A stretch of DNA of 64,000 nucleotides from Flavobacterium sp. AG291 (GTDB lineage: Bacteria; Bacteroidota; Bacteroidia; Flavobacteriales; Flavobacteriaceae). How positions within the stretch are numbered: the first letter of the stretch is position 1; each line of letters begins with the position of its first letter. The translations under genes and the position numbers were made by a program. Positions 27,986-36,592 of this stretch are shown piece after piece. Location: NCBI RefSeq assembly GCF_003350375.1, contig NZ_QQAR01000008.1:124001-188000 (forward strand), written 5' to 3'. A model generated the notes under the pieces. It did no database searches. It worked only from the letters and a program-made list of their open reading frames with translations, and was not told the DNA's origin.

Positions 27986-30900
27986 TTATTTCACAATGGT
28001 TATCGAACCTCTTCTGGTTACTACATTCTTTTCCATAATCGTGTAATAATACACTGAACTCTTTCTTGACCATTCAAAATCTTCTTCCGGCCAGTTATTA
28101 TTATAATGCGTTTGTTTAAGCACAATTGTACCGTCTGTTCCATATACCACTACTTCTGTATCATCATTCAGGTATTTTAACGGGATAGCCCATTTATCAT
28201 TAATACCATCATTATTAGGCGAGATAAGATTAGGTATAGCAATAAGTGTATTTTCAACAATTGATACAAAGAATGCCCTAGTAACTTCGCATTCGCCTAC
28301 TACCACTTTCATTTCGTAGCTTCCAGGTTCGGTAATTACAATATGGTCATCATGCCCTATCACTACACCATTCTGGTACCATGTATATTCATCTGCCCCA
28401 TAAGCAGTAACTGTCATACTTGTTCCTTCCGGTAGGTCAACCTCAGGACCAACGCTTATGGTAATCTGCTCCATGTCGAATGGTGCAAGAACAAGATCAT
28501 TAGAAGAAATGGTGCAACCATTATATACAACCTCCAGGTGATACGTTCCCACTTCGCTAACTGTTATAGAAGACTGCGTTCCTGCAAGAATACTGGTGTT
28601 GTTACGATACCAGGTATACAGGTAATCGTGGTTAGTAACATTACTGTAAATGGTTACCTCAGTACCTTCAGTACAAAATATTTCATCCATCGATATTGTA
28701 ACATCCTCAACAAATGCCAGCTGAATAGCTACCCCGTTTGAAGTAACGATACCAAAATCAGGGATATTTACTTCAAGCGTATAGATACCCGTTTGTGTAG
28801 CCAGATAGGTTGTTTGTGTAGCACCCGGAATAATACCACCATCTTTATACCATTGGTAACCATATCCAAAATTGTTATTTATCAAATCTACAATTCCTGT
28901 ATCGGTAACGGCTTTAAATTCAGTAATAGAAAGATTTACCTGTGTGCTAACACAGCTTTGATAATTTTGGTAACCAATCGTAAGCGCAAACCCTGAAGGA
29001 TTAGTAAGATCAAAAGTCACTTCTTTAGAAATGATACAATCCTGGTTTTGCGTTACTACCACTTTATATTCTCCTGCAAGTGTTGCCGTAAGCGACGAAG
29101 TTGTTGCTCCGGTAATAACATTTCCATTCCTATACCATACGAATGTAGGCTGTAATGCATCAGTAGTTACCGAAAGTACTTTGGTTTGGCCTGGTATAAT
29201 GATATCAGTAACCGGAGAAGTAGCTGTAAGGCTAAATGTACTTTGCTCAATAGTTAGTGCGTTAGATGTAGTATTACATCCTCCGGCAGTTACCTTTACC
29301 GAATAAGTTCCCGGCTCTGTTGCGGTATAAACAGGGTTTGTACCTGTGCTAACCGAAGCACCATCTTTAAACCATTCGTATGTATATGAAGGATCGCTAA
29401 TACTGCTGGTAAAAGTTACCTGAGAACCTGCATCACATAATGTTCCTGATGAAGTTATGCTCACAGCTCCCGCACCAAGACCAAGCGCTACAGTAATATT
29501 ATTTGATACAGCCGGTGCAAAATCAGGTATGGTAGCCTCTACCCTGTAAACTCCATTTTGTGACGGATTGTTTAGTGTTAGCGTTGCCGAAGTCGCTCCA
29601 GGTATTGCCACATTATCTTTATACCACTGATACTGGTATCCTATCGAAGCCACATTAATATTACCTGATGGTGTTACCGCAATAAAATTAGATATGCTAA
29701 GTGTTACAGTGCTGCTTGTACATGCCGTATAAGAAGGCCCTGTAGCAGTTGACAGCTGGAAGCCTGTAGGGTAATTAAGGATAAATGTTTTTTCCTGAGT
29801 AGCAGTACAGCCCGATGTTTGTGTTACCACCACTTTATAAGTTCCATTTTGAGTTGCTGTAAGCATTGCCGATGTTTCGGTAAGCAGTACGTTATTTCTG
29901 TACCAAGCATAAGTAGGAACAGCAGCATCTGTAGTAACTGTAATTGTTTTTGTTTGTCCCGGAAGGATAATATCTGTTGCCGGACTGGTACTGTTTATTG
30001 CTATAACTGCAATCTGAAGTGTAACTGCATTCGACTGGTAAGTACAGCCGTTAAATGTTACTGTCTGATAATAACTACCTGCCGCCGAAGCTGTATAAGA
30101 AGATGCGTTAGCACCTGCTTCAGCAACACCATCTTTATACCATTGATAGCTATAAGCGGGGTTTGTTGTATTTGATGTAAGCGCTACTGTAGATCCCGTG
30201 CACAATGGCCCAGCTGCTGTAATTACAACCGGATCTATAGCGAGCTTAACAGTTACTGTATTAGAGAATATTGGGCTAAACTGCGGTATGGTAACCTGTA
30301 GTTTATAATCTCCACTATCTGTCACACCATTCAGTGCCAGGGTAACCGAAGTAGCTCCTGCAATAGCAACATCATTTTTATACCACTGGTATGAGTAACC
30401 CGGTACGTTTACAACAATATCTCCTGTAGGAGTTTGCGCTGTAAAGGCCGTAATAAGCATTGATGTAGAAGCGCTCGTACATTGTGTATACGTTCCATCG
30501 GCAGCAACAGTAATCTGGAAGCCCAGAGGGTACTGAAGCGTAAATATTTTTTCTTCAACTGCAGCACATCCGGCTGTTTGTGTTACCACTACTTTATAAT
30601 CACCATCCTGTGTTGCGGTAATTGATGCTGAAGTTTCACCCGGTAACAGCACATTGTTCCTGTACCATTCATAAACCGGCAATACAGCATCAGTAGTAAC
30701 TGTAAGAGTTTTAGTAGCACCCGGAAGTATAGTATCTATAGTAGGGTTAGTACTACTTACAGTGATTCCTGAAACGGTTACATTCAACACGTTTGACTGA
30801 GCTGTACAACTACCTGAAGTAACAACAAGCTGATAATTACCTGCCTCACTAACAGTATAGGTAGGAGCATTTACCCCTGCAACAGCTACACCGTCTTTAG

Positions 30901-33900
30901 ACCACTGGTAAGTATAAGCCGCGTCAGTTATGTTTGATGACAATACAATCGTTGAACCCTCACAAAGCGTTCCACTCTTAACAATAGTAAGACCTCCTGT
31001 TGGTATTGCGATATTAACATTAATACTGTTGGAATTTACCGGGGCAAAATCAGGTACATTTACAACTACTTTATAACTTCCGTTTTGTGAAGCATTATTC
31101 AGGAACAGGGTTGATGCTGTAGCACCCGGAACAGGATTACTGCCCTTATACCACTGATAAGTATACCCAAGCGACGAAACGTTTACAGGCCCCGAAGGTG
31201 TTGTTGCTGTGAACGAACTTATACTCAATGTTACCGAGTTACTCACACATGGTGAGTAAGCCGCATTGGTAGTAATAGTTAAGTTAAATCCTGACGGATA
31301 AGTAAGTACAAATGTTTTCTCGGCAGTAGCCGCACAACCTACGGTTTGTGTTACCACTACTTTATAAGTACCATCCTGTGTTGCGCTATAGGTAGCAGCT
31401 GTAGCTCCAGGTATAACCACGTTGTTTCTGTACCAAACGTATGCTGGCGAAACAGCGTCGGTAGTAACACTAAGTGTTTTAGGCTGACCCGGCATAATGA
31501 TATCTGTAGCCGGATTGGTAGTATTTACAGTAATACCGGAAACTACCATGTTTATCGTATTAGACTGTACTGTACAGGTACCTCCGATAACCACAAGATA
31601 GTATGAACCTGCTGTATTTACTGTTATAGACGGAGAAGTTTCTCCTGTTACTGCAACAGTATCCTTAAACCACTGATAAGTATATCCCGGATTAGTTACA
31701 TTTGAAGTTATGGCAACGCTGCCCCCTGCACAAAGACCTGAAGCATTTGTTATCACCACAGCTTCAACTGCAAGATTTACGACAACATTATTAGACACAA
31801 TAACACCAAAAGAAGGAATCGTAGCTTCAAGCCTGTAAGTCCCATTGTCTGAAGCACTGCTTACAATAAGCGATGCCGATGTTGCTCCTGGTACAGCCAC
31901 GTTATTTTTATACCACTGATAAGCATAACCTAACCCTGCAACGTTTACATTGCCCGAAGGTGTAGTCGCCGTAAATGCAGAAAGACTAACAGTTGCTATA
32001 GTACTACTACAGGCTGTGTAAGCCCCATCTGCTGCAATTGAAAGATTGAAACCTGACGGATAATTTAATACAAATGTACTTTCGGCAGTAGCAGCACAGC
32101 CCACAGTTTGAGTTACCACTACTTTGTAAGTACCATCTTGTGTAGCGCTATAACTGGCAGAAGTAGCACCCGAAATTACTACGTTATTTCTGTACCATAC
32201 ATACGTTGGCGAAGCAGCATTTGTTGTTACACTTATTGTTTTAGGCTGTCCCGGAAGAATTACATCGGTAGCCGTTACATTTAAACTGATTGAGATGGTA
32301 GCCTCCTGAAGTGTAAATACGGGAGATTGTGTAGAACAGGTTCCTCCTGTTACTGCAACATAATAATTACCTATTGCATTTGCAGTATAAGTTGCTCCTG
32401 TAGCACCAGGAATAAGCACTGTATCTTTATACCACTGATAGGTATAGGTCGGGCTGTTTACACTGGCAGACAGAACTACCGAAGAACCAGTACAAAAAAC
32501 AGTGTTTCCACTCACAGTAATAGGCTCCATTGCCAGATTAAGCACATAATCGTTAGAGTTTACTACCGGTACATTAGGTATTGTTGCAACCAGCTTGTAC
32601 GTACCGTTAAGTGATGAACTGTTTACAGTAAGCGTTGCAGCAGTTGCTCCCGGTACAGCTACATTGTTCCTGTACCATTGATAAGCATATCCCATTGAAG
32701 CAACATTCACATTTCCTGACGGTGTTTGTGCTGTAAAGCTTGATATAACCAAAGTAGCGTTAGCACTTGTACAGGCAGTATAACCCGGAGCAGGCGCAAT
32801 GGTAAGTGTAAACCCTGATGGATAATTAAGTACAAATGTAGCCTCGTTAGTAGCGTTACAGCCTATGCTTTGTGTCACCACTACTTTATAAGTTCCATCC
32901 TGCGTTGCTGTATATGAAGCCGAAGTAGCTCCTGCTATTACAACATTATTCCTGTACCACACATATTGCGGACCCGCAGCACTTGTAGTAACCGTAAGAG
33001 TTTTAGGCTGTCCCGGAATAATAACATCTGTAGTAGGGTTGCTACTGCTAACAGTTATACCTGTTACCGTAATATGGATAGTGTTTGATTGTTTATTACA
33101 CGAACCTGAACTTATTTTTAAGTAATAATCACCCGCAGCATCAGCAGCAAGTGTTGGAGTCGTGATAGCAGGTATCAACACTCCGTCTTTATACCATTCG
33201 TAAGTTAAGGATGCATCGGTAATACTTGATGTCAATGCAGCTATACCTCCCTGGCAAATGCTTGTTGGTCCTGAGATTGTAACATTAGGAATTCCTAATC
33301 CTACCGCAACTGCATTAGATGTAAGAACACCATAATCAGGCAAAGTTACCTGTAATGTATAACTACCATTATTTGCTGCATTATTAACGATAAGCTGGTT
33401 AGTGGTAGCTCCCGAAACAGCTACACCATCTTTGTACCATTGATAGCCATAACCATACGAATTACCAATAAGATTTACATTTCCTGTCCCTGTTACAGCT
33501 TCAAATTGTGATATACTCAAGGTTACAGTAGAACTTGTGCAGGCAGTATAACCCACATTTGGCTGAACAGCCAGGTTAAAACTATTAGGATAATTTACAA
33601 CAACTGTATCTTCTTTAGTTGTATTACAAGGTGTAGGCTCATTTACCGCTACCTTATAAGTACCCGCCTGGGTAACGTTGTATGTCATTTGGGTTGCTCC
33701 GGAAATAGCCGTTGCATTTTTAGACCATTGATACGTTGGATTTACAGCATCGTTAATTGCGGTAAGCGTTACCGATTGCCCCGGAATGATAACAACCGGC
33801 CCGGCAGGGTCGACATCAAGATTAAAGTCTATAACATCGAGATCTAAATCATTTGTAACAAAAGTACAGCCGCTTCCGGTTATTACCAGATGGTATATCC

Positions 33901-34750
33901 CACCCTGATTTGTAGCATAAGTTGGCTGGTTTGCTCCAGGTATAACAACATTATCCCTATACCAGGTATATGTAAATCCGCTATCCGTTACATCACTCGA
34001 AAGTGTTTTCGTAGAGCCGGCACAAATAGTATTATTACCATCATTAGTACTTATAACCGGAGTTAATATACTTTGAATGTTTACTGTTACTATGTTAGAG
34101 TATGAATTTAAAACGCAACTTCCATAATTAGTAACCACATGGTAGCTTCCTGACTGGTTAACTGTAAGTGAAGACCCTGTCTGACCCGATATGGCAACCA
34201 TATCTTTATACCATATATAAGTAAGCTGTGGATAATAAAGTGGAGAAGCCGGCGTTCCTGTATTATCTATACTTAGTGTATAACTGGTACCTGAACATAT
34301 ATTTACTGTACCAACGTTATTATTAATTGAGAAAGGCTGGTTATGCACTGCATAATAAGCAGGAAAGGCATTACTCGCAGAACTTGTTGCAACAGGGTTA
34401 GTACTTCTTACTCTTATTCTGTACCCCTCACCATATACATTGGTAGGCACACTAAAGCTACCGCTTAATACTGTGGTTGACGGATTAGGTAATGTTGCAA
34501 CCGTAACAGGAGCAGCAAAACTACCTGTAGCATTAGACAACTCTACGATAAATTGGTTGTTTGCACCAAGGTTTGAAATTGGCGCAACTGTAAGGCTAAA
34601 AGAAAAGCTATTAAATGAAGCAGATGCGCATGCCTGTGTAAAACTGAATGTAGGTTTGGAAAGCACAACCTGCGAATATCCGCATACGCTAAAGCCGAGC
34701 CCTACCAATAAGCTAAATATTAAATAAATTATTTTCATTCCTTTCTTCAT
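27986..34750 (-). CDS. sprC: SprC-like giant Ig-repeat surface protein with gliding-type C-terminal domain
   Basis: 2254 aa, signal peptide at the N-terminus (MKKGMKIIYLIF..., cleavage near GYSQ; Met5 is an alternative start). The body is a chain of about 24 Ig-like modules, each centred on a Y.WY(K/R)(D/N) core followed by a G.Y.V strand. Three modules form a superunit of about 255 aa that recurs seven times. The C-terminus has the type B-like sorting pattern ISPNNDGINDKW and ends in RRGSITIVK. As first gene of the proposed sprC-D-B-F operon it matches the F. johnsoniae order; SprC there is needed for wild-type gliding. Its exact role is not established. It probably is exported by T9SS and may use the adjacent SprD barrel (inference). 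Confidence 0.72.
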   Translation of the reverse strand: MKKGMKIIYLIFSLLVGLGFSVCGYSQVVLSKPTFSFTQACASASFNSFSFSLTVAPISNLGANNQFIVELSNATGSFAAPVTVATLPNPSTTVLSGSFSVPTNVYGEGYRIRVRSTNPVATSSASNAFPAYYAVHNQPFSINNNVGTVNICSGTSYTLSIDNTGTPASPLYYPQLTYIWYKDMVAISGQTGSSLTVNQSGSYHVVTNYGSCVLNSYSNIVTVNIQSILTPVISTNDGNNTICAGSTKTLSSDVTDSGFTYTWYRDNVVIPGANQPTYATNQGGIYHLVITGSGCTFVTNDLDLDVIDFNLDVDPAGPVVIIPGQSVTLTAINDAVNPTYQWSKNATAISGATQMTYNVTQAGTYKVAVNEPTPCNTTKEDTVVVNYPNSFNLAVQPNVGYTACTSSTVTLSISQFEAVTGTGNVNLIGNSYGYGYQWYKDGVAVSGATTNQLIVNNAANNGSYTLQVTLPDYGVLTSNAVAVGLGIPNVTISGPTSICQGGIAALTSSITDASLTYEWYKDGVLIPAITTPTLAADAAGDYYLKISSGSCNKQSNTIHITVTGITVSSSNPTTDVIIPGQPKTLTVTTSAAGPQYVWYRNNVVIAGATSASYTATQDGTYKVVVTQSIGCNATNEATFVLNYPSGFTLTIAPAPGYTACTSANATLVISSFTAQTPSGNVNVASMGYAYQWYRNNVAVPGATAATLTVNSSSLNGTYKLVATIPNVPVVNSNDYVLNLAMEPITVSGNTVFCTGSSVVLSASVNSPTYTYQWYKDTVLIPGATGATYTANAIGNYYVAVTGGTCSTQSPVFTLQEATISISLNVTATDVILPGQPKTISVTTNAASPTYVWYRNNVVISGATSASYSATQDGTYKVVVTQTVGCAATAESTFVLNYPSGFNLSIAADGAYTACSSTIATVSLSAFTATTPSGNVNVAGLGYAYQWYKNNVAVPGATSASLIVSSASDNGTYRLEATIPSFGVIVSNNVVVNLAVEAVVITNASGLCAGGSVAITSNVTNPGYTYQWFKDTVAVTGETSPSITVNTAGSYYLVVIGGTCTVQSNTINMVVSGITVNTTNPATDIIMPGQPKTLSVTTDAVSPAYVWYRNNVVIPGATAATYSATQDGTYKVVVTQTVGCAATAEKTFVLTYPSGFNLTITTNAAYSPCVSNSVTLSISSFTATTPSGPVNVSSLGYTYQWYKGSNPVPGATASTLFLNNASQNGSYKVVVNVPDFAPVNSNSINVNIAIPTGGLTIVKSGTLCEGSTIVLSSNITDAAYTYQWSKDGVAVAGVNAPTYTVSEAGNYQLVVTSGSCTAQSNVLNVTVSGITVSSTNPTIDTILPGATKTLTVTTDAVLPVYEWYRNNVLLPGETSASITATQDGDYKVVVTQTAGCAAVEEKIFTLQYPLGFQITVAADGTYTQCTSASTSMLITAFTAQTPTGDIVVNVPGYSYQWYKNDVAIAGATSVTLALNGVTDSGDYKLQVTIPQFSPIFSNTVTVKLAIDPVVITAAGPLCTGSTVALTSNTTNPAYSYQWYKDGVAEAGANASSYTASAAGSYYQTVTFNGCTYQSNAVTLQIAVIAINSTSPATDIILPGQTKTITVTTDAAVPTYAWYRNNVLLTETSAMLTATQNGTYKVVVTQTSGCTATQEKTFILNYPTGFQLSTATGPSYTACTSSTVTLSISNFIAVTPSGNINVASIGYQYQWYKDNVAIPGATSATLTLNNPSQNGVYRVEATIPDFAPAVSNNITVALGLGAGAVSITSSGTLCDAGSQVTFTSSISDPSYTYEWFKDGASVSTGTNPVYTATEPGTYSVKVTAGGCNTTSNALTIEQSTFSLTATSPVTDIIIPGQTKVLSVTTDALQPTFVWYRNGNVITGATTSSLTATLAGEYKVVVTQNQDCIISKEVTFDLTNPSGFALTIGYQNYQSCVSTQVNLSITEFKAVTDTGIVDLINNNFGYGYQWYKDGGIIPGATQTTYLATQTGIYTLEVNIPDFGIVTSNGVAIQLAFVEDVTISMDEIFCTEGTEVTIYSNVTNHDYLYTWYRNNTSILAGTQSSITVSEVGTYHLEVVYNGCTISSNDLVLAPFDMEQITISVGPEVDLPEGTSMTVTAYGADEYTWYQNGVVIGHDDHIVITEPGSYEMKVVVGECEVTRAFFVSIVENTLIAIPNLISPNNDGINDKWAIPLKYLNDDTEVVVYGTDGTIVLKQTHYNNNWPEEDFEWSRKSSVYYYTIMEKNVVTRRGSITIVK
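28270..33600 (-). repeat. Seven ~255-aa superrepeats in sprC
   Basis: Each unit (about 765 bp) opens with (N/T)YP.GF.L...(Y).(A/S)C.S, followed by three Ig-like modules with cores YQWYK(D/N), Y(Q/E)W(Y/F)KD and Y.WYRNN, the last preceded by (I/L)PGQ.KT.(S/T)VTT. Seven copies of the opening segment and eight of the PGQ-like segment can be counted. They are more diverged from one another than the SprB array. The coordinates are approximate. Confidence 0.8.
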
Positions 34751-35637
34751 TTCAGTATTTGATCATTGCACGAATATCAACTTTCGAGACTAAACCTATG
34801 TAAACAAATTCTTATCAAAAATTAAATTCGATAAAAGGAAATAAAAACACGACCAAATCATGCCACATAATTACTTTATAAATCGTTTTTTTACAAAACT
34901 TTAGAATTTAATTAACTATGAGCATTTTCTTTAATGTTATATATATAACAAAAATGACTTGTTTTTTGATTTATTTACATTTTTTCACACTCTTTGTTGT
35001 ATTTTTTCAGATAGACTTTATGCCGATTTTATGTTAAATTATTTAATATTTAAATATTAAACACCCCGAAAAAATGTAAGTTTTTTTTAGTAAAGTGCAT
35101 AAAAAGGCGAATTTTAACACTTATAATGCGTCAAAACCATATTTTTTATCAATACAGTTATTAACAATAATACAAGCTGAAAATCAACACATTAAACACA
35201 AAAAACTGAAGAACCTGCAAAAAACCGGGGGATAATTTTTGGCAGAAAAGCTTTATACTAAATTAACTTTTTTTATTAATTAATGAGATTTTTCCGTATA
35301 ATTATTCCTTAAGAATTTTTAGTTGGAAATTGAATACTATGTGAGATCAAAAAAATAGTTTATAAAAATGTTGATAACTATTCTTACAAAAGCATACTAG
35401 AAATAATTTAAATAATCAATACAATACACTTCAGTTAGTTATAAGATAAATCAGAATCTCATTAGTAGTAAAAAGCTATTTCCTTACATAATAGAATGTT
35501 ATGAAATAAATCATAGTAAACACGTTATTTTCCTTCATTTTGATTTTAAATTTGAAACAGATAAGAACATATAGTTCGTTTTTAATAAAAATTAAGGGTA
35601 TGTACGGATTTTAACACGCAGTAGTTTTAAAATATCA
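34751..35637. other. AT-rich intergenic region without a recognised gene
   Basis: Nearly 0.9 kb between divergent sprC and the arginine operon. It is strongly A+T-rich with many homopolymer runs, no frame of useful length and no RNA gene that I can recognise. Apart from the sprC promoter at its left end I see nothing specific. Such tracts often hold promoter and nucleoid-protein sites, but none can be pointed to here. Confidence 0.6.
34791..34821 (-). promoter_or_regulatory. Candidate promoter of the spr operon
   Basis: On the minus strand, TTTTTG (34821-34816) and TAGGTTTA (34798-34791) are separated by 17 nt, fitting the Bacteroidetes -33/-7 pattern except for the last base of the -7 element. 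It lies about 40 nt upstream of the sprC start. Confidence 0.45.
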
Positions 35638-35645
35638 TACATTTG
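35638..35645 (+). promoter_or_regulatory. Bacteroidetes -7 element of the arginine operon leader
   Basis: TACATTTG, an exact TAnnTTTG match, 6 nt upstream of the small leader ORF and about 320 nt upstream of the first arginine gene. A clear -33 TTG is not visible. Confidence 0.55.
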
Positions 35646-35651
35646 CACCCG

Positions 35652-35732
35652 ATGAATAAAACTGAATTACATATAACTAATATGTCACGGACAAAAAACC
35701 AGGCTACCAGCCGGATGGTGCGGTCTATCTAG
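35652..35732 (+). CDS. Putative 26-aa arginine leader peptide
   Basis: An ATG immediately after a promoter-like element opens a 26-codon frame ending in TAG. Its second half reads MSRTKNQATSRMVRSI and contains three Arg residues, all encoded by CGG. None of the eight Arg codons in the first structural gene downstream is CGG, so the codon choice is unusual. The frame overlaps a potential three-helix structure (next entry). The arrangement suggests a leader peptide sensing charged tRNA-Arg, but the small size means chance cannot be excluded. Expected transcript would be nearly leaderless, like that of umuC. Confidence 0.4.
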   Translation: MNKTELHITNMSRTKNQATSRMVRSI

Positions 35733-35751
35733 TACCGCTCGTTTTTTGCCC
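35689..35751 (+). promoter_or_regulatory. Possible attenuator/structured leader of the arginine operon
   Basis: Outer stem GGACAAAAAAC (35689-35699) with GTTTTTTGCCC (35741-35751), one mismatch. Inside it are GGCT-ACC-AGCC (35702-35712) and GCGGT (35720-35724) / ACCGC (35734-35738). The last hairpin is followed by TCGTTTTTTG and resembles a short intrinsic terminator. The outer stem would sequester that T-tract, so a ribosome position-dependent switch is conceivable. The leader peptide stop codon lies in the loop of the last hairpin. Confidence 0.45.
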
Positions 35752-35801
35752 GAATATTCACTTTTATTTATTTTCCTGAATTGAAATCACAATCCTTTTT
35801 T

Positions 35802-35916
35802 GGGAGCCCTGTACATACAGGCATAGTTATCATTGCTTCCCTTAATTTTCTTTTTAGTCCGCGGTCATTCCGGCCATAGGTCTGCATAGTTATTCCTGAA
35901 CCGTTCCGCACGGTTC
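35802..35916 (+). promoter_or_regulatory. Additional hairpins in the 5' UTR of the arginine operon
   Basis: Nested hairpin: GGGAGC (35802-35807) with GCTTCCC (35835-35841, one bulge), enclosing CCTGT-ACAT-ACAGG (35808-35821). Further down is a 7-bp stem GAACCGT-TCCGC-ACGGTTC (35898-35916). The 10-mer GCATAGTTAT occurs at 35821-35830 and again at 35884-35893. The segment has no long ORF and lies directly upstream of the first arginine gene. It may be part of a regulatory RNA; the class is not recognised. Confidence 0.35.
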
Positions 35917-35962
35917 CCTCCACGTTTTACACTATTGTTTTACAACTAATTATATTTTCTCA

Positions 35963-36592
35963 ATGGATGTATCTATTGTGATAGCCCATGAAGGGCATTA
36001 CAAATTTGCGCAGCAGATATGCGATACAATGGAAGCTTCGGCCATCATAAGGGGTACTGGCATTGCCAAAAGAAGCCCTGAATATATCATCAAAAAGATG
36101 GAAAACCGCGATGCCGTAATTGCAATCGCTAACGGAGAATTTGCAGGTTTTTGCTATATCGAGAGTTGGTCACACGGTAAGTTTGTGGCTAATTCCGGAC
36201 TTATAGTTCATCCCGACTTCCGTAACCTTGGCCTGGCCAAAAAAATAAAAGAACGCGTATTTGAGTATTCACAACAAAAGTTTCCGGGTGCCAAAATATT
36301 TGGTATAACTACCGGGCTGGCTGTCATGAAAATAAACAGTGAGTTGGGGTATAAGCCGGTGCCTTTTAGCGAACTGACTGACGATCCTACCTTTTGGAAC
36401 GGATGTCGTGGCTGTACCAATTTTGACATACTTGAACGTAAGGAATATAAAATGTGCCTGTGCACGGGCATGTTATATGACCCCAACGACAAGAAACAAA
36501 AAGAAGAGAAATACAATTTTAACCAAAAAGTGCTTAGCAGGCTTAAGAGCATTAAGCAGGCACTATTCCTGAAAAAAGAAAAAGTAGCATGA
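35963..36592 (+). CDS. GNAT acyltransferase, probable N-acyl-glutamate synthase
   Basis: 209-aa GCN5-related acyltransferase. The acyl-CoA pyrophosphate-binding turn is RNLGLA (87-92), after the beta-4 strand SGLIVHPDF. As first gene of a complete arginine cluster lacking argA or argJ it most likely performs the first step, acylation of glutamate by acetyl-CoA or succinyl-CoA; this is inference from position. The C-terminal half has four Cys as C-x2-C (148, 151) and C-x-C (165, 167), an unusual feature for a GNAT that could bind metal. The stop overlaps the argG start by 4 bp (ATGA), so translation is coupled. Confidence 0.75.
   Translation: MDVSIVIAHEGHYKFAQQICDTMEASAIIRGTGIAKRSPEYIIKKMENRDAVIAIANGEFAGFCYIESWSHGKFVANSGLIVHPDFRNLGLAKKIKERVFEYSQQKFPGAKIFGITTGLAVMKINSELGYKPVPFSELTDDPTFWNGCRGCTNFDILERKEYKMCLCTGMLYDPNDKKQKEEKYNFNQKVLSRLKSIKQALFLKKEKVA

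Noticed and set aside
36208..36552. Minus-strand frame opposite the GNAT gene, and similar frames opposite the arginine genes
   Set aside because: Antisense shadows of conserved enzymes; no promoter or family support.
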